NCBI GenBank assembly: GCA_934486615.1
Contig: CAKSQO010000003.1
Span: 62,001 to 126,000, forward strand
Reading direction: 5' to 3'
Length of the DNA: 64,000 bases
DNA from: an uncultured Eubacteriales bacterium
GTDB taxonomy: Bacteria; Bacillota; Clostridia; Oscillospirales; Acutalibacteraceae
Made by a program: the position numbers and the translations under genes
Shown: positions 50,791-59,756 of the stretch, piece by piece
Layout of the letters: each line of letters starts with the position of its first letter
Position numbering within the stretch: position 1 is the first letter of the stretch
Notes under the pieces: generated by a model
What the model saw: the letters and a program-made list of their open reading frames with translations, nothing else
Told to the model about the DNA's origin: nothing
Databases searched by the model: none

Positions 50791-53421
50791 ATGCAATGGA
50801 CATCGCTTAACGACCTGAGAGAGAAGTACCTCTCTTTCTTTGAGTCGAAGGGTCATCTCAGGCTGCCGAGCTTCTCGCTCGTGCCGCATAACGACGACAG
50901 CCTGCTGCTGATAAACTCGGGCATGGCTCCGATGAAGAAGTTTTTTACGGGCGAGGTTAAGCCGCCGCGCACCCGCGTGACGACCTGCCAGAAGTGCATA
51001 CGCACGCCCGACATCGAGCGCGTCGGCCACACCGCGCGCCACGGCACATACTTTGAAATGCTCGGCAACTTCTCGTTCGGAGACTATTTCAAGCGCGAGG
51101 CCATCAACTTCTCGTGGGAGTTCCTGACCGGAACCCTCGAGATACCTGCAGACCTGCTTTACTGCTCCGTCTATGAGAAGGACGACGAGGCATGGGACAT
51201 CTGGACCAAGGAAATCGGCGTTGCCGAGGATCATATGAAGCGCCTGGGCAAGGAGGATAACTTCTGGGAGCACGGCTCGGGTCCGTGCGGTCCGTGCTCG
51301 GAGATCTACTTCGACCGCGGCGAGAAGTACGGCTGCGGCAAGCCCACCTGCGGCGTCGGCTGCGACTGCGACCGCTATGTTGAGATCTGGAACAACGTGT
51401 TCTCGCAGTTTAACAACGACGGCCACGGCAATTACTCCGACCTTGCGCAGAAGAACATCGACACTGGCATGGGCCTTGAGCGCCTTGCCTGCGTTATGCA
51501 GGGGGTCGACAACCTCTTTGAGGTCGACACCGTGCAGAATATTATGAAGCACATCAGCCGCATTGCAGGCGTTGAGTACAAGGTCGACGAAAAAAAGGAC
51601 ATCTCGCTGCGCGTTATCACCGACCACATTCGCTCGACCACGTTTATGATAGGCGACGGAGTTATGCCGTCGAACAACGGCCGCGGCTACGTTCTGCGCC
51701 GCCTGCTGCGCCGCGCAGCGCGTCACGGGCGACTGCTCGGCATTGACCGCCTGTTTTTAAGCGACGTAGTCGACACCGTCATCAAGGAAAACGAGTCCGC
51801 TTACCCCGAGCTGGCCGAGAAGCGCGACCTTATCAAGAAGGTCGTTCAGGTCGAGGAGGAGAACTTCGCCAAGACCGTCGACCAGGGTATGCAGATACTC
51901 GACTCCATCGACGCGTCGCAGGAGGGCTTCAAGCTTTCGGGCGAGGAAGCGTTCAAGCTCCAGGACACCTACGGCTTCCCGATCGACCTGACGGTCGAGA
52001 TACTTGCCGACCGCGGTATCGGGGTCGACGTTGAGGGCTTCAGAAAGATATACGACCAATACCGCCGCGACACGCGCGCTGCGCGCAAGAACGCGGGAGC
52101 GGACGCGTGGGAGGGCGAGCAGAACCTCGTTAAGGACGTCGCCGCGACCGAGTTTGTCGGCTATACCGATATGAGCTGCTCCGCCAAGGTCGTCGCGATG
52201 GTCGCCGACGGCGAGAACGTCGGCAGCATTTCCGCGGGCGACAAGGCCGTTATCGCGCTTGACAAGACCGCGTTTTACGCCGAGAGCGGCGGTCAGGTCG
52301 GCGACAAGGGCGTTATCACCGCGGGCGGCTTCACCTTTAAGGTGAGCGACACGCAAAAGACCCACGAGGGCGTGTTCATGCATATGGGCGAGGTCGTCGG
52401 GGGCAGCATAAGCGTCGGCGACTCGGTCAGCGCCGAGGTCGACGTTGACACCCGCCTGTCGGTAATGCGCAACCACACCGCGGCTCACCTGCTGCAGGCG
52501 GCGCTGCGCAAGGTGCTCGGCACTCACGTCGAGCAGGCGGGTCAGCTCGTCAGCGCGCAGAGCGTGCGCTTCGACTTCACTCACTTCTCCGCGCTTACTC
52601 CCGACGAGCTGAAAGCCGTCGAGGACGAGGTAAACGACTCCGTTCTCTCGGCCGTCAGGGTCACGATGACCGAAATGCCGATTGAAGAGGCCAAGAAGCT
52701 CGGCGCAATGGCGCTGTTCGGCGAAAAGTACGGCGATATTGTCCGCGTGGTCAACGCCGAGGGCAGATCCGTCGAGCTCTGCGGCGGCACGCACGTCGAC
52801 AATACCTCCAAGCTCGGCCTGTTCAGGATCGTTTCCGAAGGCTCGGTCGCCGCAGGCGTCCGCCGTATCGAGGCTGTCACGGGCAAGGGTGTGCTCGCGA
52901 TGCTCGAGCGCTACAGCCACGTTATAGGCGAAGCGATGGCCGCCGCAAAGGCGGGCAAGCCCGAGGAGATCTCGGAGCGCATTGCCGCCGTTTATGAGGA
53001 AAGCAAGCATAAGGACGCGGCTATCGAGCGCCTGAACGCGCAGATAGCTTCTGCCAAGCTCGACTCGCTCTTTGCAAACGCCGCGGACGTAAACGGCGTC
53101 AAGGTCGTCGCCTCCGAGTTCTGGGGAGCGGACGCCGACGCGCTGCGTTCGGCCTGCGATATGGTCAAGGCCGAGCACCCCGACACGGTCGTTGTACTGA
53201 GCCTTGCTTCGGGCGCTAAGCTGACCTTCGCCGCAGCCTGCGGCAAGGACGCGGTCGCAAAGGGTGCTCACGCGGGCAACCTCGTGCGCGAGATTGCGAA
53301 GATTGCGGGCGGCAACGGCGGCGGCAAGCCCGACATGGCTATGGCGGGCGGCAAGGACGTCTCAAAGGTGAGCGAAGCGCTCGCCGCTGCCGCGAGCATC
53401 GTCGCGGGTCAGCTGAAATAG
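50791..53421 (+). CDS. alaS: alanyl-tRNA synthetase
   Basis: An 876-residue class II synthetase. The aminoacylation domain includes FFESKGHLRLPSFSLVPHND and RVGHTARHGTYFEMLGNFSF. The editing domain has NHTAAHLLQAAL and CGGTHVDNTSKLG with the zinc-binding His/Cys residues that clear Ser- and Gly-tRNA-Ala. The C-Ala domain ends with a Gly-rich GGNGGGKPDMAMAGG. It charges tRNA-Ala and is controlled by the T-box leader. The ATG at 50791 has AAAGGGGAAA upstream. The next gene follows after 100 bases. Confidence 0.98.
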   Translation: MQWTSLNDLREKYLSFFESKGHLRLPSFSLVPHNDDSLLLINSGMAPMKKFFTGEVKPPRTRVTTCQKCIRTPDIERVGHTARHGTYFEMLGNFSFGDYFKREAINFSWEFLTGTLEIPADLLYCSVYEKDDEAWDIWTKEIGVAEDHMKRLGKEDNFWEHGSGPCGPCSEIYFDRGEKYGCGKPTCGVGCDCDRYVEIWNNVFSQFNNDGHGNYSDLAQKNIDTGMGLERLACVMQGVDNLFEVDTVQNIMKHISRIAGVEYKVDEKKDISLRVITDHIRSTTFMIGDGVMPSNNGRGYVLRRLLRRAARHGRLLGIDRLFLSDVVDTVIKENESAYPELAEKRDLIKKVVQVEEENFAKTVDQGMQILDSIDASQEGFKLSGEEAFKLQDTYGFPIDLTVEILADRGIGVDVEGFRKIYDQYRRDTRAARKNAGADAWEGEQNLVKDVAATEFVGYTDMSCSAKVVAMVADGENVGSISAGDKAVIALDKTAFYAESGGQVGDKGVITAGGFTFKVSDTQKTHEGVFMHMGEVVGGSISVGDSVSAEVDVDTRLSVMRNHTAAHLLQAALRKVLGTHVEQAGQLVSAQSVRFDFTHFSALTPDELKAVEDEVNDSVLSAVRVTMTEMPIEEAKKLGAMALFGEKYGDIVRVVNAEGRSVELCGGTHVDNTSKLGLFRIVSEGSVAAGVRRIEAVTGKGVLAMLERYSHVIGEAMAAAKAGKPEEISERIAAVYEESKHKDAAIERLNAQIASAKLDSLFANAADVNGVKVVASEFWGADADALRSACDMVKAEHPDTVVVLSLASGAKLTFAAACGKDAVAKGAHAGNLVREIAKIAGGNGGGKPDMAMAGGKDVSKVSEALAAAASIVAGQLK

Positions 53422-53521
53422 GCTGCGCTTTTTCCGCTGTATTTTTAAAATTTACGCTTCGGGCGGCGCAAAAGTCCCGCTCGCAGCGTGCCGCATAAAA
53501 AACTGAAAGGAGAACCGCTTT

Positions 53522-53860
53522 ATGGACTGCCTTTTCTGCAAAATCGCCGCGGGCGAAATTCCGTCTAAGGAATATTACTCCGACGACAAGGTCTACGCTT
53601 TCGCCGACATTGACCCGCAGGCTCCGTTCCACGCGGTCATAATCCCGCGCGAGCACATCGCTTCGACCGCCGAGATTAACTCAGGCAACAGCGCCGCGGT
53701 CGCAAAAGTATTCGAGGCAGCGGCAAAAATCGCCGCCGAGCAGGGCTTAAACGACGGCTTCAGAATTGTCAACAACTGCGGCCGTGACGGCGGACAGACC
53801 GTCGGCCACCTGCATTTTCATATGCTCGCAGGTCGGCTGCTTGCATGGCCGCCGGGCTAA
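53522..53860 (+). CDS. HIT family hydrolase (HINT-like)
   Basis: A 112-residue histidine-triad protein. Start MDCLFCKIAAGEIPSK; catalytic triad in GHLHFHML (His-x-His-x-His); end WPPG as in HINT proteins. Family members hydrolyse nucleoside phosphoramidates such as aminoacyl-AMP adducts, which fits the position next to alaS. Cys residues near the N-terminus form the usual zinc-like pair. Ribosome site AAAGGAG. Confidence 0.94.
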   Translation: MDCLFCKIAAGEIPSKEYYSDDKVYAFADIDPQAPFHAVIIPREHIASTAEINSGNSAAVAKVFEAAAKIAAEQGLNDGFRIVNNCGRDGGQTVGHLHFHMLAGRLLAWPPG

Positions 53861-53903
53861 ACCTAACCTCTGAAAACTCAAACGATTAAAGGAGACTTTA
53901 CAA

Positions 53904-54443
53904 ATGAGTGAAACCTATAAGATAAAGATCGCAGGGCTTGAGCGCGAGCTGAAGCGCTTCCCCGTCAGCGATAAAATGGACATCGCCGCGTTCATTCTTT
54001 TCGGCGATGTCGAGATCACCGTCGCCGCCGCGACCGAGCTGCTCAAAAAAGTGCCCGACTTTGACTACATACTGACCCCCGAGGCCAAGAGCATTCCGCT
54101 TGCGTACGAAATGGCGCGCCAGAGCGGCAAGCCGTACGTCGTCGCACGCAAGGGCGTCAAGGTCTACATGGGCAATCCGATAAAGGCCGAGGTGCTCTCC
54201 ATCACCACCCAGAAGCTGCAGACGCTCTATCTCGGCGAGGACGAGTGCAACCTCATCAGGGGCAAAAAGGTGCTCATCGTCGACGACGTTATCTCGACGG
54301 GCGAGTCGCTTGAAGCCGTCAGAAAGCTCGTCAAAAACGCCGAAGCGAACGAAGCCGCCGCCTGCGCGGTGCTCGCCGAGGGCGACGCTGCCGAGCGCCA
54401 CGACATAATCTATCTGGAAGAGCTTCCGCTTTTCTTTAAATAA
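53904..54443 (+). CDS. phosphoribosyltransferase family protein, adenine PRT-like
   Basis: A 179-residue type I phosphoribosyltransferase. The PRPP loop is KVLIVDDVISTGESLEAV, preceded by ILTPEAKSIPLAYEMARQSG. The N-terminal part differs from classical Apt (170-175 residues) and resembles the adenine/orotate-like purine PRT group in Clostridia. Substrate base is unproven; adenine or another purine is likely. AAAGGAGA ribosome site. comEC starts five bases after its stop. Confidence 0.85.
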   Translation: MSETYKIKIAGLERELKRFPVSDKMDIAAFILFGDVEITVAAATELLKKVPDFDYILTPEAKSIPLAYEMARQSGKPYVVARKGVKVYMGNPIKAEVLSITTQKLQTLYLGEDECNLIRGKKVLIVDDVISTGESLEAVRKLVKNAEANEAAACAVLAEGDAAERHDIIYLEELPLFFK

Positions 54444-54448
54444 GCTAT

Positions 54449-56482
54449 ATGCGAAAAACACCTGCTGCGATAATCGGTTTTTCGCTGCTGCTGGCGCTTG
54501 TCACCGCCGCCGGGCTGCCTGTCGGCTTTGTTGCGGTGACAAGCGCCGTGCTGTTTTGCGCGGCTTTTGTGATGAGCGCTTTAAGGGGCAGGGGTCTGCT
54601 TGCAAAGCTGCCCGAGGCCGCGCCGATCATCGCGTTCACACTCGCGGTGGGCTTTGCGCTCAGCGCCGCATACGCGTGGCGGATTTCGGCCGCTCCGTTA
54701 AGCTCGGCGGGCAGCTTCGACTTCACCGCAAGGGTCGAGGAAGCGTCGCTTGAGGACGACTGCCGCTACACGCTCAAGGCCGAGACGATAAACGGCGAAA
54801 AGGTCGACGCGGTGCGCCTTGAGCTGCGCTCCGACTTCCCGCTCGGCTGCGATATTTATGAAAACGTGTCCGGCAAAGCGATGACGCTCGAGCGCTACAA
54901 GGATGCCGATATAAGTGCGGTCGTCTCCCTTGCCGACGGCGAAAAGCTGACTGTCGAGCCGACCACGAAGAGCGGAGCATACTCGCTGCTGACTAAGGTG
55001 AGGAAGCGCCTGTCGGACGAGCTTGCCAAGTTCTACGACGGCGACGTGCTCGACTTTATGCGCAGCGTTCTGCTTGGCAACAAGTACGCGCTCGACGCGT
55101 CAAAGCGCAGCGATTTCAGGCTGAGCGGGCTGTCGCACGTCATCGTCGTTTCGGGTATGCACTTCACACTCATCTGCGGCACCCTGCTTAAATTGCTCGG
55201 GCTGCTGAGCGGCTTTCGCCGCCGACTGTGCGCGGGGCTGACGATACCGTTTACGCTCGCGTTTGCGTTCGTTATCGGCGCGACTCCGTCGGTCATTCGA
55301 GCGGCGGTGTCGATGATAATTATGCTGCTCGGCCTTATTGCCGACGAGCGGCCGGACGGGCTGAACAGCCTCGGCATTTCGGTTATCCTCGTCGGTGTGT
55401 TCGCACCGGGTATGGCGACGAGTCTGTCGTTTTTGCTGTCGGTTTTCAGCGTACTGGGTATGCTCGTGATGAGCCGCAGGCTCGATAAGATGACAGACCT
55501 GCGCTTCAAAAGCCGCGCGGTGAAATTCATTCTCAAAATTATAACGCCCTGCGTGGGCGCACAGCTTGCGGTAACTCCGCTTGTGCTTATCACATTCTCG
55601 GGCTTTTCGCTGATGTCGGTCGTCTCAAACGTGCTGATATTCTACGCCGTCAGCATAGCGCTCGCCTTGGGCGCGGCGACGGTGATAATCAGCCTTATCG
55701 GACTTGCGCCGATTGCGGTTGTGCTCGGCTTCATTGCGGGAATAAGCGCCGAATACTGCTTGGCTGTGACGCACGTTACGGCGCAGGTACCCAACTCCTA
55801 CCTGACTCTCGGAGCGGTCACAGCCTGCATTGTCGCCGCGGCGTGGGCGACGGCACTGCTAAGCGCCGCGTGCTCGGTAAAGCCGCGCATAAGCGTTCCC
55901 GTTTGCTGCGCCGTTATCGCGGCCGCGGTCATAACCAACGCTTACGTCAGGGCAAACTCGCTGCGCGTGACGGCGGGCTACGGCTACTGCATTGCCGAAA
56001 GCTCCTCGGCCGCCGTGTTCATCGACACAGGCTCAAGCGGGCGCGAAAGCGACTCGCTCTGCGGCCGTTATTTTGGCGAGGTCGAGGTAGCCTGCTGTCG
56101 CGACAAGGCGACGGTCGAGGCGGTCCTGAACGCATTCAGCCCGCGCTTGCTCATAACCGAGCACGCCGATTTTGCGCGGCAGCTCGGCTTTACGGGCGAA
56201 ATCGTCGCGCCGGGCGTCGCGCTCAATATTGAGCGGCTTCACATTGAAAGCGATGAGGCCGAAGTCACTCTTTCCTACGGCGGCGAGACGGTAAAGGTCG
56301 TCGGCTCCGACGGCGAAGCTTCAACCGACTGCCTGACCTTCGGCATAAGCCGCTACGGCGAAAGCACGCTTTACGGAGTGAAAAATAAAGCGGTTGTCGG
56401 CGAGCACAAAACAGTGTATAATGATTCCGGTGCGACCGTCACCATACTTAAAAACGGCAAAATCTACGCAACAGGCAGGTGA
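54449..56482 (+). CDS. comEC: ComEC/Rec2-type DNA uptake channel protein, degenerate C-terminus
   Basis: A 677-residue membrane protein. N-terminal helices and a DUF4131-type extracellular OB region (about 70-170) are followed by the competence domain (about 195-490), seen in LRLSGLSHVIVVSGMHFTLI and GATPSVIRAAVSMIIMLL. In well-studied ComEC a metallo-beta-lactamase domain with HxHxDH follows and degrades one DNA strand. Here the last ~170 residues keep a related start (CIAESSSAAVFIDTGSSG) but no HxHxDH is visible. The channel may be present without nuclease activity. comEA is not in the window; holA overlaps the end or follows it closely. Confidence 0.9.
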   Translation: MRKTPAAIIGFSLLLALVTAAGLPVGFVAVTSAVLFCAAFVMSALRGRGLLAKLPEAAPIIAFTLAVGFALSAAYAWRISAAPLSSAGSFDFTARVEEASLEDDCRYTLKAETINGEKVDAVRLELRSDFPLGCDIYENVSGKAMTLERYKDADISAVVSLADGEKLTVEPTTKSGAYSLLTKVRKRLSDELAKFYDGDVLDFMRSVLLGNKYALDASKRSDFRLSGLSHVIVVSGMHFTLICGTLLKLLGLLSGFRRRLCAGLTIPFTLAFAFVIGATPSVIRAAVSMIIMLLGLIADERPDGLNSLGISVILVGVFAPGMATSLSFLLSVFSVLGMLVMSRRLDKMTDLRFKSRAVKFILKIITPCVGAQLAVTPLVLITFSGFSLMSVVSNVLIFYAVSIALALGAATVIISLIGLAPIAVVLGFIAGISAEYCLAVTHVTAQVPNSYLTLGAVTACIVAAAWATALLSAACSVKPRISVPVCCAVIAAAVITNAYVRANSLRVTAGYGYCIAESSSAAVFIDTGSSGRESDSLCGRYFGEVEVACCRDKATVEAVLNAFSPRLLITEHADFARQLGFTGEIVAPGVALNIERLHIESDEAEVTLSYGGETVKVVGSDGEASTDCLTFGISRYGESTLYGVKNKAVVGEHKTVYNDSGATVTILKNGKIYATGR

Positions 56483-56487
56483 GTGTA

Positions 56488-57534
56488 TTGGCAACAAAAA
56501 GCGAGCGCGAGCTTAGCGCCGACATCAAGGCGGGCAGGCTTGCCAACGTCTATCTCTTCTACGGCGAGGAGGGCTATTTGAAGCGCCACTGCACCGAGCG
56601 CATTGTTAAAAAGGCGGTCAGCGACTTTTTTGATTTCAACTACCACCGCTTCGACCGCAATTTAAAGCTCAACGACCTTGCCGCCGCGTGCGACAGCGTG
56701 CCGATGATGAGCGACTTCTCGGTCGTCGAGGTGCGCGACTATAACTTTGCCGCCGCGTCGGACAGCGAGCATAAGCAGCTGATAAGCCTGCTCGAAAGCC
56801 CGAACGAAAGCTGCATACTCATATTCGTTTTTGACGAAACGCCCATGCCGGGGGCTAAGAATAAAAAAGGCAAGGCCGTGCTCGACCTGATCGGGAAAAA
56901 CGGCTGCATCGTCGATTTTGAGCGCAAGAGCGAGGGCGAGCTTTCAAGCCTGCTCGTGCGCCGTGCAAACAAGCGCAGCGTCAATCTGCAGCCGACCGTC
57001 GCAAAACGCATCATCGCCCTGTGCGGTAACGACATTGAGAATCTGCTGACCGAGGTCGACAAGCTGTGCGACTATGTCGGCGAGGGCGGAGCAGTCACCG
57101 ACCGCGAGGTTGACGCGATAGTCACGCGCACGCTCGACGCGTCGGCGTTCGCGCTCGCCTCCGCCGTGTGCTCAAAGCGGCGCGACGAGGCGATGAAGAT
57201 TTGCGCCGACCTGTTCGATATGAAGACCGAGCCTGTTATGATAATCGGCGCGCTGTCGTCGGTTTTCGTCGATATTTACCGCGTAAAGGCCGCCGCGGCC
57301 GAAGGGCTGCGCCCCGAGGACATCGCGGCCGACCTCGGCTACGGCAAGGCGACGTTCAAGCTGCGAAACGCCGCGAACAACGGCCGCTATATGACCCAGT
57401 CGTCCGCGTTCAAAGCACTTGAAGTGCTGCGCGAGGCCGACCTTGCGCTGAAAACCTCGCGCTCCGACGGACGGATCGCAGTCGAGTGCGCGATAGTCAG
57501 GCTGCTGCACATCGCGGCGGGGGACAGCGAGTGA
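56488..57534 (+). CDS. holA: DNA polymerase III delta subunit
   Basis: A 348-residue clamp-loader delta subunit that opens the beta clamp. Opening LANVYLFYGEEGYLK is the usual N-terminal motif, with later NESCILIFVFDETP and NDIENLLTEVDKLCDYV. The comEC-holA order is typical of Firmicutes, though rpsT usually follows and does not here. The start is uncertain: TTG 56488 behind AGGTGAG, or GTG 56479 overlapping the comEC stop. Its stop overlaps the next start (GTGA). Confidence 0.93.
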   Translation: MATKSERELSADIKAGRLANVYLFYGEEGYLKRHCTERIVKKAVSDFFDFNYHRFDRNLKLNDLAAACDSVPMMSDFSVVEVRDYNFAAASDSEHKQLISLLESPNESCILIFVFDETPMPGAKNKKGKAVLDLIGKNGCIVDFERKSEGELSSLLVRRANKRSVNLQPTVAKRIIALCGNDIENLLTEVDKLCDYVGEGGAVTDREVDAIVTRTLDASAFALASAVCSKRRDEAMKICADLFDMKTEPVMIIGALSSVFVDIYRVKAAAAEGLRPEDIAADLGYGKATFKLRNAANNGRYMTQSSAFKALEVLREADLALKTSRSDGRIAVECAIVRLLHIAAGDSE

Positions 57535-58133
57535 TCCGCCTGCGCCAAGCCGTAGTGGTCGAGGGTAAGTACGATAAGATCAAGCTTGCTAACCTGCTCG
57601 ACACGGTCATAATCACGACCGACGGCTTCGGAATTTTCAGGGACACGGAAAAGGTCGCTCTGCTCAAGCGCCTTGCCCGAACGCGCGGCCTTATCATTAT
57701 GACCGACAGCGACTCGGCAGGCTTTACTATAAGAAATTACCTTAAAAATGTCCTCTCGGGCTGCGATGTTACCAACGTCTATATCCCCGAGGTGCTCGGC
57801 AAGGAGCGCCGCAAGGAGCACCCCTCGGCCGAGGGCCTGCTCGGCGTTGAGGGCGTGAGCGAGCGCACGATTCTGGACGCGCTCTCCCGCGCGGGAGTCA
57901 CGGCCGACTGCGCCGAAAAGCCGCGCGAAGCGGTGACGAAGCTTGACCTTTACACAGACGGCTTTGTCGGCGGCTCTCACTCTGCCGGGCTGAGAAAAGC
58001 GCTGTGCGCCGAGCTGGGATTGCCCACAAGGCTGTCGGCGAACGCTCTGGTGCAGGTGATAAACGACCTGTGCGGGCGCGGGGAGTACCGCGAAGCGGCC
58101 GAAAAAGTAAAAAGTGCCGACAAAGGCGAATAA
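57531..58133 (+). CDS. toprim domain protein, RNase M5-like (DUF4093)
   Basis: A 200-residue protein with an N-terminal TOPRIM fold. The acidic residue is in VVVEGKYDKIKLANLL and the Asp-x-Asp pair in MTDSDSAGFTIRN. It is followed by a DUF4093 domain (about 125-195). RNase M5 matures 5S rRNA in Gram-positives; this Clostridia form is a likely equivalent but not proven. The start is GTG 57531, overlapping the holA stop by four bases. No rsmA follows, although that is the common partner of rnmV. Confidence 0.85.
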   Translation: MIRLRQAVVVEGKYDKIKLANLLDTVIITTDGFGIFRDTEKVALLKRLARTRGLIIMTDSDSAGFTIRNYLKNVLSGCDVTNVYIPEVLGKERRKEHPSAEGLLGVEGVSERTILDALSRAGVTADCAEKPREAVTKLDLYTDGFVGGSHSAGLRKALCAELGLPTRLSANALVQVINDLCGRGEYREAAEKVKSADKGE

Positions 58134-58146
58134 AATAAATTTTCTC

Positions 58147-58176
58147 TTGACAAGCATACGGTCGTCACTGTATAAT
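58147..58176 (+). promoter_or_regulatory. consensus SigA promoter of rpsU
   Basis: TTGACA (58147-58152), 18 bases, TATAAT (58171-58176). Confidence 0.85.
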
Positions 58177-58245
58177 AAACGATGTATTATAAGTTTCGGG
58201 TTAAATGCCCGAACCTCTGTTTAATTCGGAGGGAGGGAATTCAGA

Positions 58246-58422
58246 ATGAGTCAGGTGCGTCTTAAGGAGAATGAAAGCCTGGAGAGCGCTCTTCGCAGAT
58301 TTAAGAGAGCCACGTCGAGAGACGGCGTTATCCAGGAAGTTCGTAAGAGAGAGCACTATGAGAAGCCTTCGGTAAAGCGTAAAAAGAAGTCCGAAGCTGC
58401 TCGCAAGCGCAAGTACCGCTGA
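58246..58422 (+). CDS. rpsU: 30S ribosomal protein S21
   Basis: A 58-residue basic protein with the S21 pattern: MSQVRLKENESLESALRRFK, then VRKREHYEKPS and a C-terminal run of Lys/Arg ending RKRKYR. S21 joins the 30S platform late and helps initiation at structured messages. GGAGGGAGG ribosome site and ATG at 58246. It has its own consensus promoter and a terminator just after, so it is its own unit. Confidence 0.97.
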   Translation: MSQVRLKENESLESALRRFKRATSRDGVIQEVRKREHYEKPSVKRKKKSEAARKRKYR

Positions 58423-58488
58423 CAAGCTGCGTCTTGTTCTGCTGCGTTAAAAGCGCCGCGGTCAATTCTTACTTATTTTTTGAAGTTG

Positions 58489-58520
58489 AAGGCGGATTGG
58501 GTCGACCAAGCCGCCTTTTT
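58489..58520 (+). terminator. intrinsic terminator of rpsU
   Basis: A 12-bp stem with one A-C mismatch (58489-58500 with 58506-58517), loop GTCGA, T-run to 58520. It ends ten bases before the yqeG ribosome site, so yqeG depends on readthrough or another promoter. Confidence 0.75.
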
Positions 58521-58543
58521 CTTATTCTCGGGAGGTGAGCGCA

Positions 58544-59062
58544 ACGGCGCTTTTCAAACCTTACGCGATGTTTCACCGCATCGGCGACATAACGCCCGAA
58601 TACCTGCGCTCGATCGGCGTAAAGGCCTTGGCGCTCGACGCTGACAACACCCTGTCGACCCACCACTCGCAAACGCCCGATGACGGCGTTGAGGACTGGC
58701 TGCGCTCGACCGAAAAGGCGGGCATAAAGCTGATAATGGTGTCAAATTCAAAGGCTGAGCGTGTAGCGCCCTTTGCCAAAAAGCTCGGGCTCGGCTTCAC
58801 CTCAACCGCCTGCAAGCCGCTGCCGCACGGATTTCTGCGCGCGGCGCGAAAGCTCGGAGTAAAACGCAGCGAGCTTGCCGCCGTGGGCGATCAGCTTTTC
58901 ACCGATATGCTCGGCGCGCATCTGGCGGGGATAAAGGGCTTGCTCGTCGAGCCGATAAAGCTCGAGTCCTCGCGCGGGTTCAGGTTCAAGCGTGCGCTCG
59001 AGCGGCCGCTTTTAAAGCGCTACAAGCGCACAGTGCACTCAAAAGGGGGAACTGATAAATGA
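58544..59062 (+). CDS. YqeG family HAD IIIA-type phosphatase, probable ACG start
   Basis: A protein of about 172 residues with HAD motif I ALDADNTLSTHH, motif II MVSNSKAERV, a Lys in ACKPLPHGF and motif III AVGDQLFTDMLG. YqeG homologues are small phosphatases found with translation and shikimate genes. A perfect GGGAGGTGA ribosome site (58530-58538) contains the only in-frame GTG (58535), too early to serve as a start. The codon at the right distance is ACG 58544. The next ATG (58568) would remove the conserved ALFKP beginning. It overlaps aroQ by four bases. Confidence 0.85.
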   Translation, partial: TALFKPYAMFHRIGDITPEYLRSIGVKALALDADNTLSTHHSQTPDDGVEDWLRSTEKAGIKLIMVSNSKAERVAPFAKKLGLGFTSTACKPLPHGFLRAARKLGVKRSELAAVGDQLFTDMLGAHLAGIKGLLVEPIKLESSRGFRFKRALERPLLKRYKRTVHSKGGTDK

Positions 59063-59496
59063 AAAAAATACTCATTCTCAACGGTCCTAATCTCAATATG
59101 CTCGGCAAGCGCGAGCCTGAAATTTACGGCACGCTCACGCTTGAGGATATCAACAACGCCGTTGCCGACCTGTGCGCCGAGCTGGGGCTTGAATGTGAAT
59201 TTTTCCAGTCAAACCACGAGGGCGACCTCGTCGACGCTGTTCAGTCGGTAGCACTCGGCTATGACGGCTGCGTGCTCAACGCGGGCGCTTACACCCACTA
59301 CTCCGTCGCTCTGCGCGACGCTGTCGCCGCGGTGGACAAGCCGTTTATCGAGGTGCACATCTCCAACGTCCACAAGCGCGAGGAGTTCAGGCATCATTCG
59401 ATGATCTCGGCCGTCTGCGCGGGGGTCATCTGCGGCTTCGGAAAGGACAGCTATCTGCTCGCCGTAAGAGGGCTTGCGGGGCTGCTCGGAGAATAA
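59059..59496 (+). CDS. aroQ: 3-dehydroquinate dehydratase, type II
   Basis: A 145-residue shikimate-pathway enzyme that dehydrates 3-dehydroquinate. Motifs are LNGPNLNMLGKREPEIYG with the catalytic Tyr, FFQSNHEGDLVD, LNAGAYTHYSVALRDAV and FIEVHISNVHKREEFRHHS with the catalytic His. Dodecameric type II family length. ATG at 59059 with AAAAGGGGG; starts inside the yqeG end. No other aro genes in the window. Confidence 0.97.
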   Translation: MKKILILNGPNLNMLGKREPEIYGTLTLEDINNAVADLCAELGLECEFFQSNHEGDLVDAVQSVALGYDGCVLNAGAYTHYSVALRDAVAAVDKPFIEVHISNVHKREEFRHHSMISAVCAGVICGFGKDSYLLAVRGLAGLLGE

Positions 59497-59562
59497 TAGG
59501 GGCAGACTGGGGCTTTTGCCGCAAAAAAGCGTGATTAGCAGCGGCTAAATTATAAAAAAAGC

Positions 59563-59591
59563 TTGAAAAATACGCGCTTATGTAATAAAAT
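59563..59591 (+). promoter_or_regulatory. SigA-type promoter of efp
   Basis: TTGAAA (59563-59568), 17 bases, TAAAAT (59586-59591), giving a leader of about 160 bases before efp. Confidence 0.6.
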
Positions 59592-59756
59592 AAACAGTAG
59601 TATGGATAAAAGGGTGCTTTGCGCCTTTTTTTCCTGTGCGTGAAAAATATAATTTGAGACGCGCGCTCTTTTCAGCGCTTGCGGGCCGCGACCGACGGAC
59701 AGCGCCCGAGCTTAACCGTGCGAGTCTCCTATCCGTCGGAGAAATGGAGAATAACT

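Noticed and set aside
50627..50818. 63-codon frame running through the T-box leader into alaS
   Set aside because: The region is explained by the T-box structure. The frame lacks a ribosome site and crosses the terminator.
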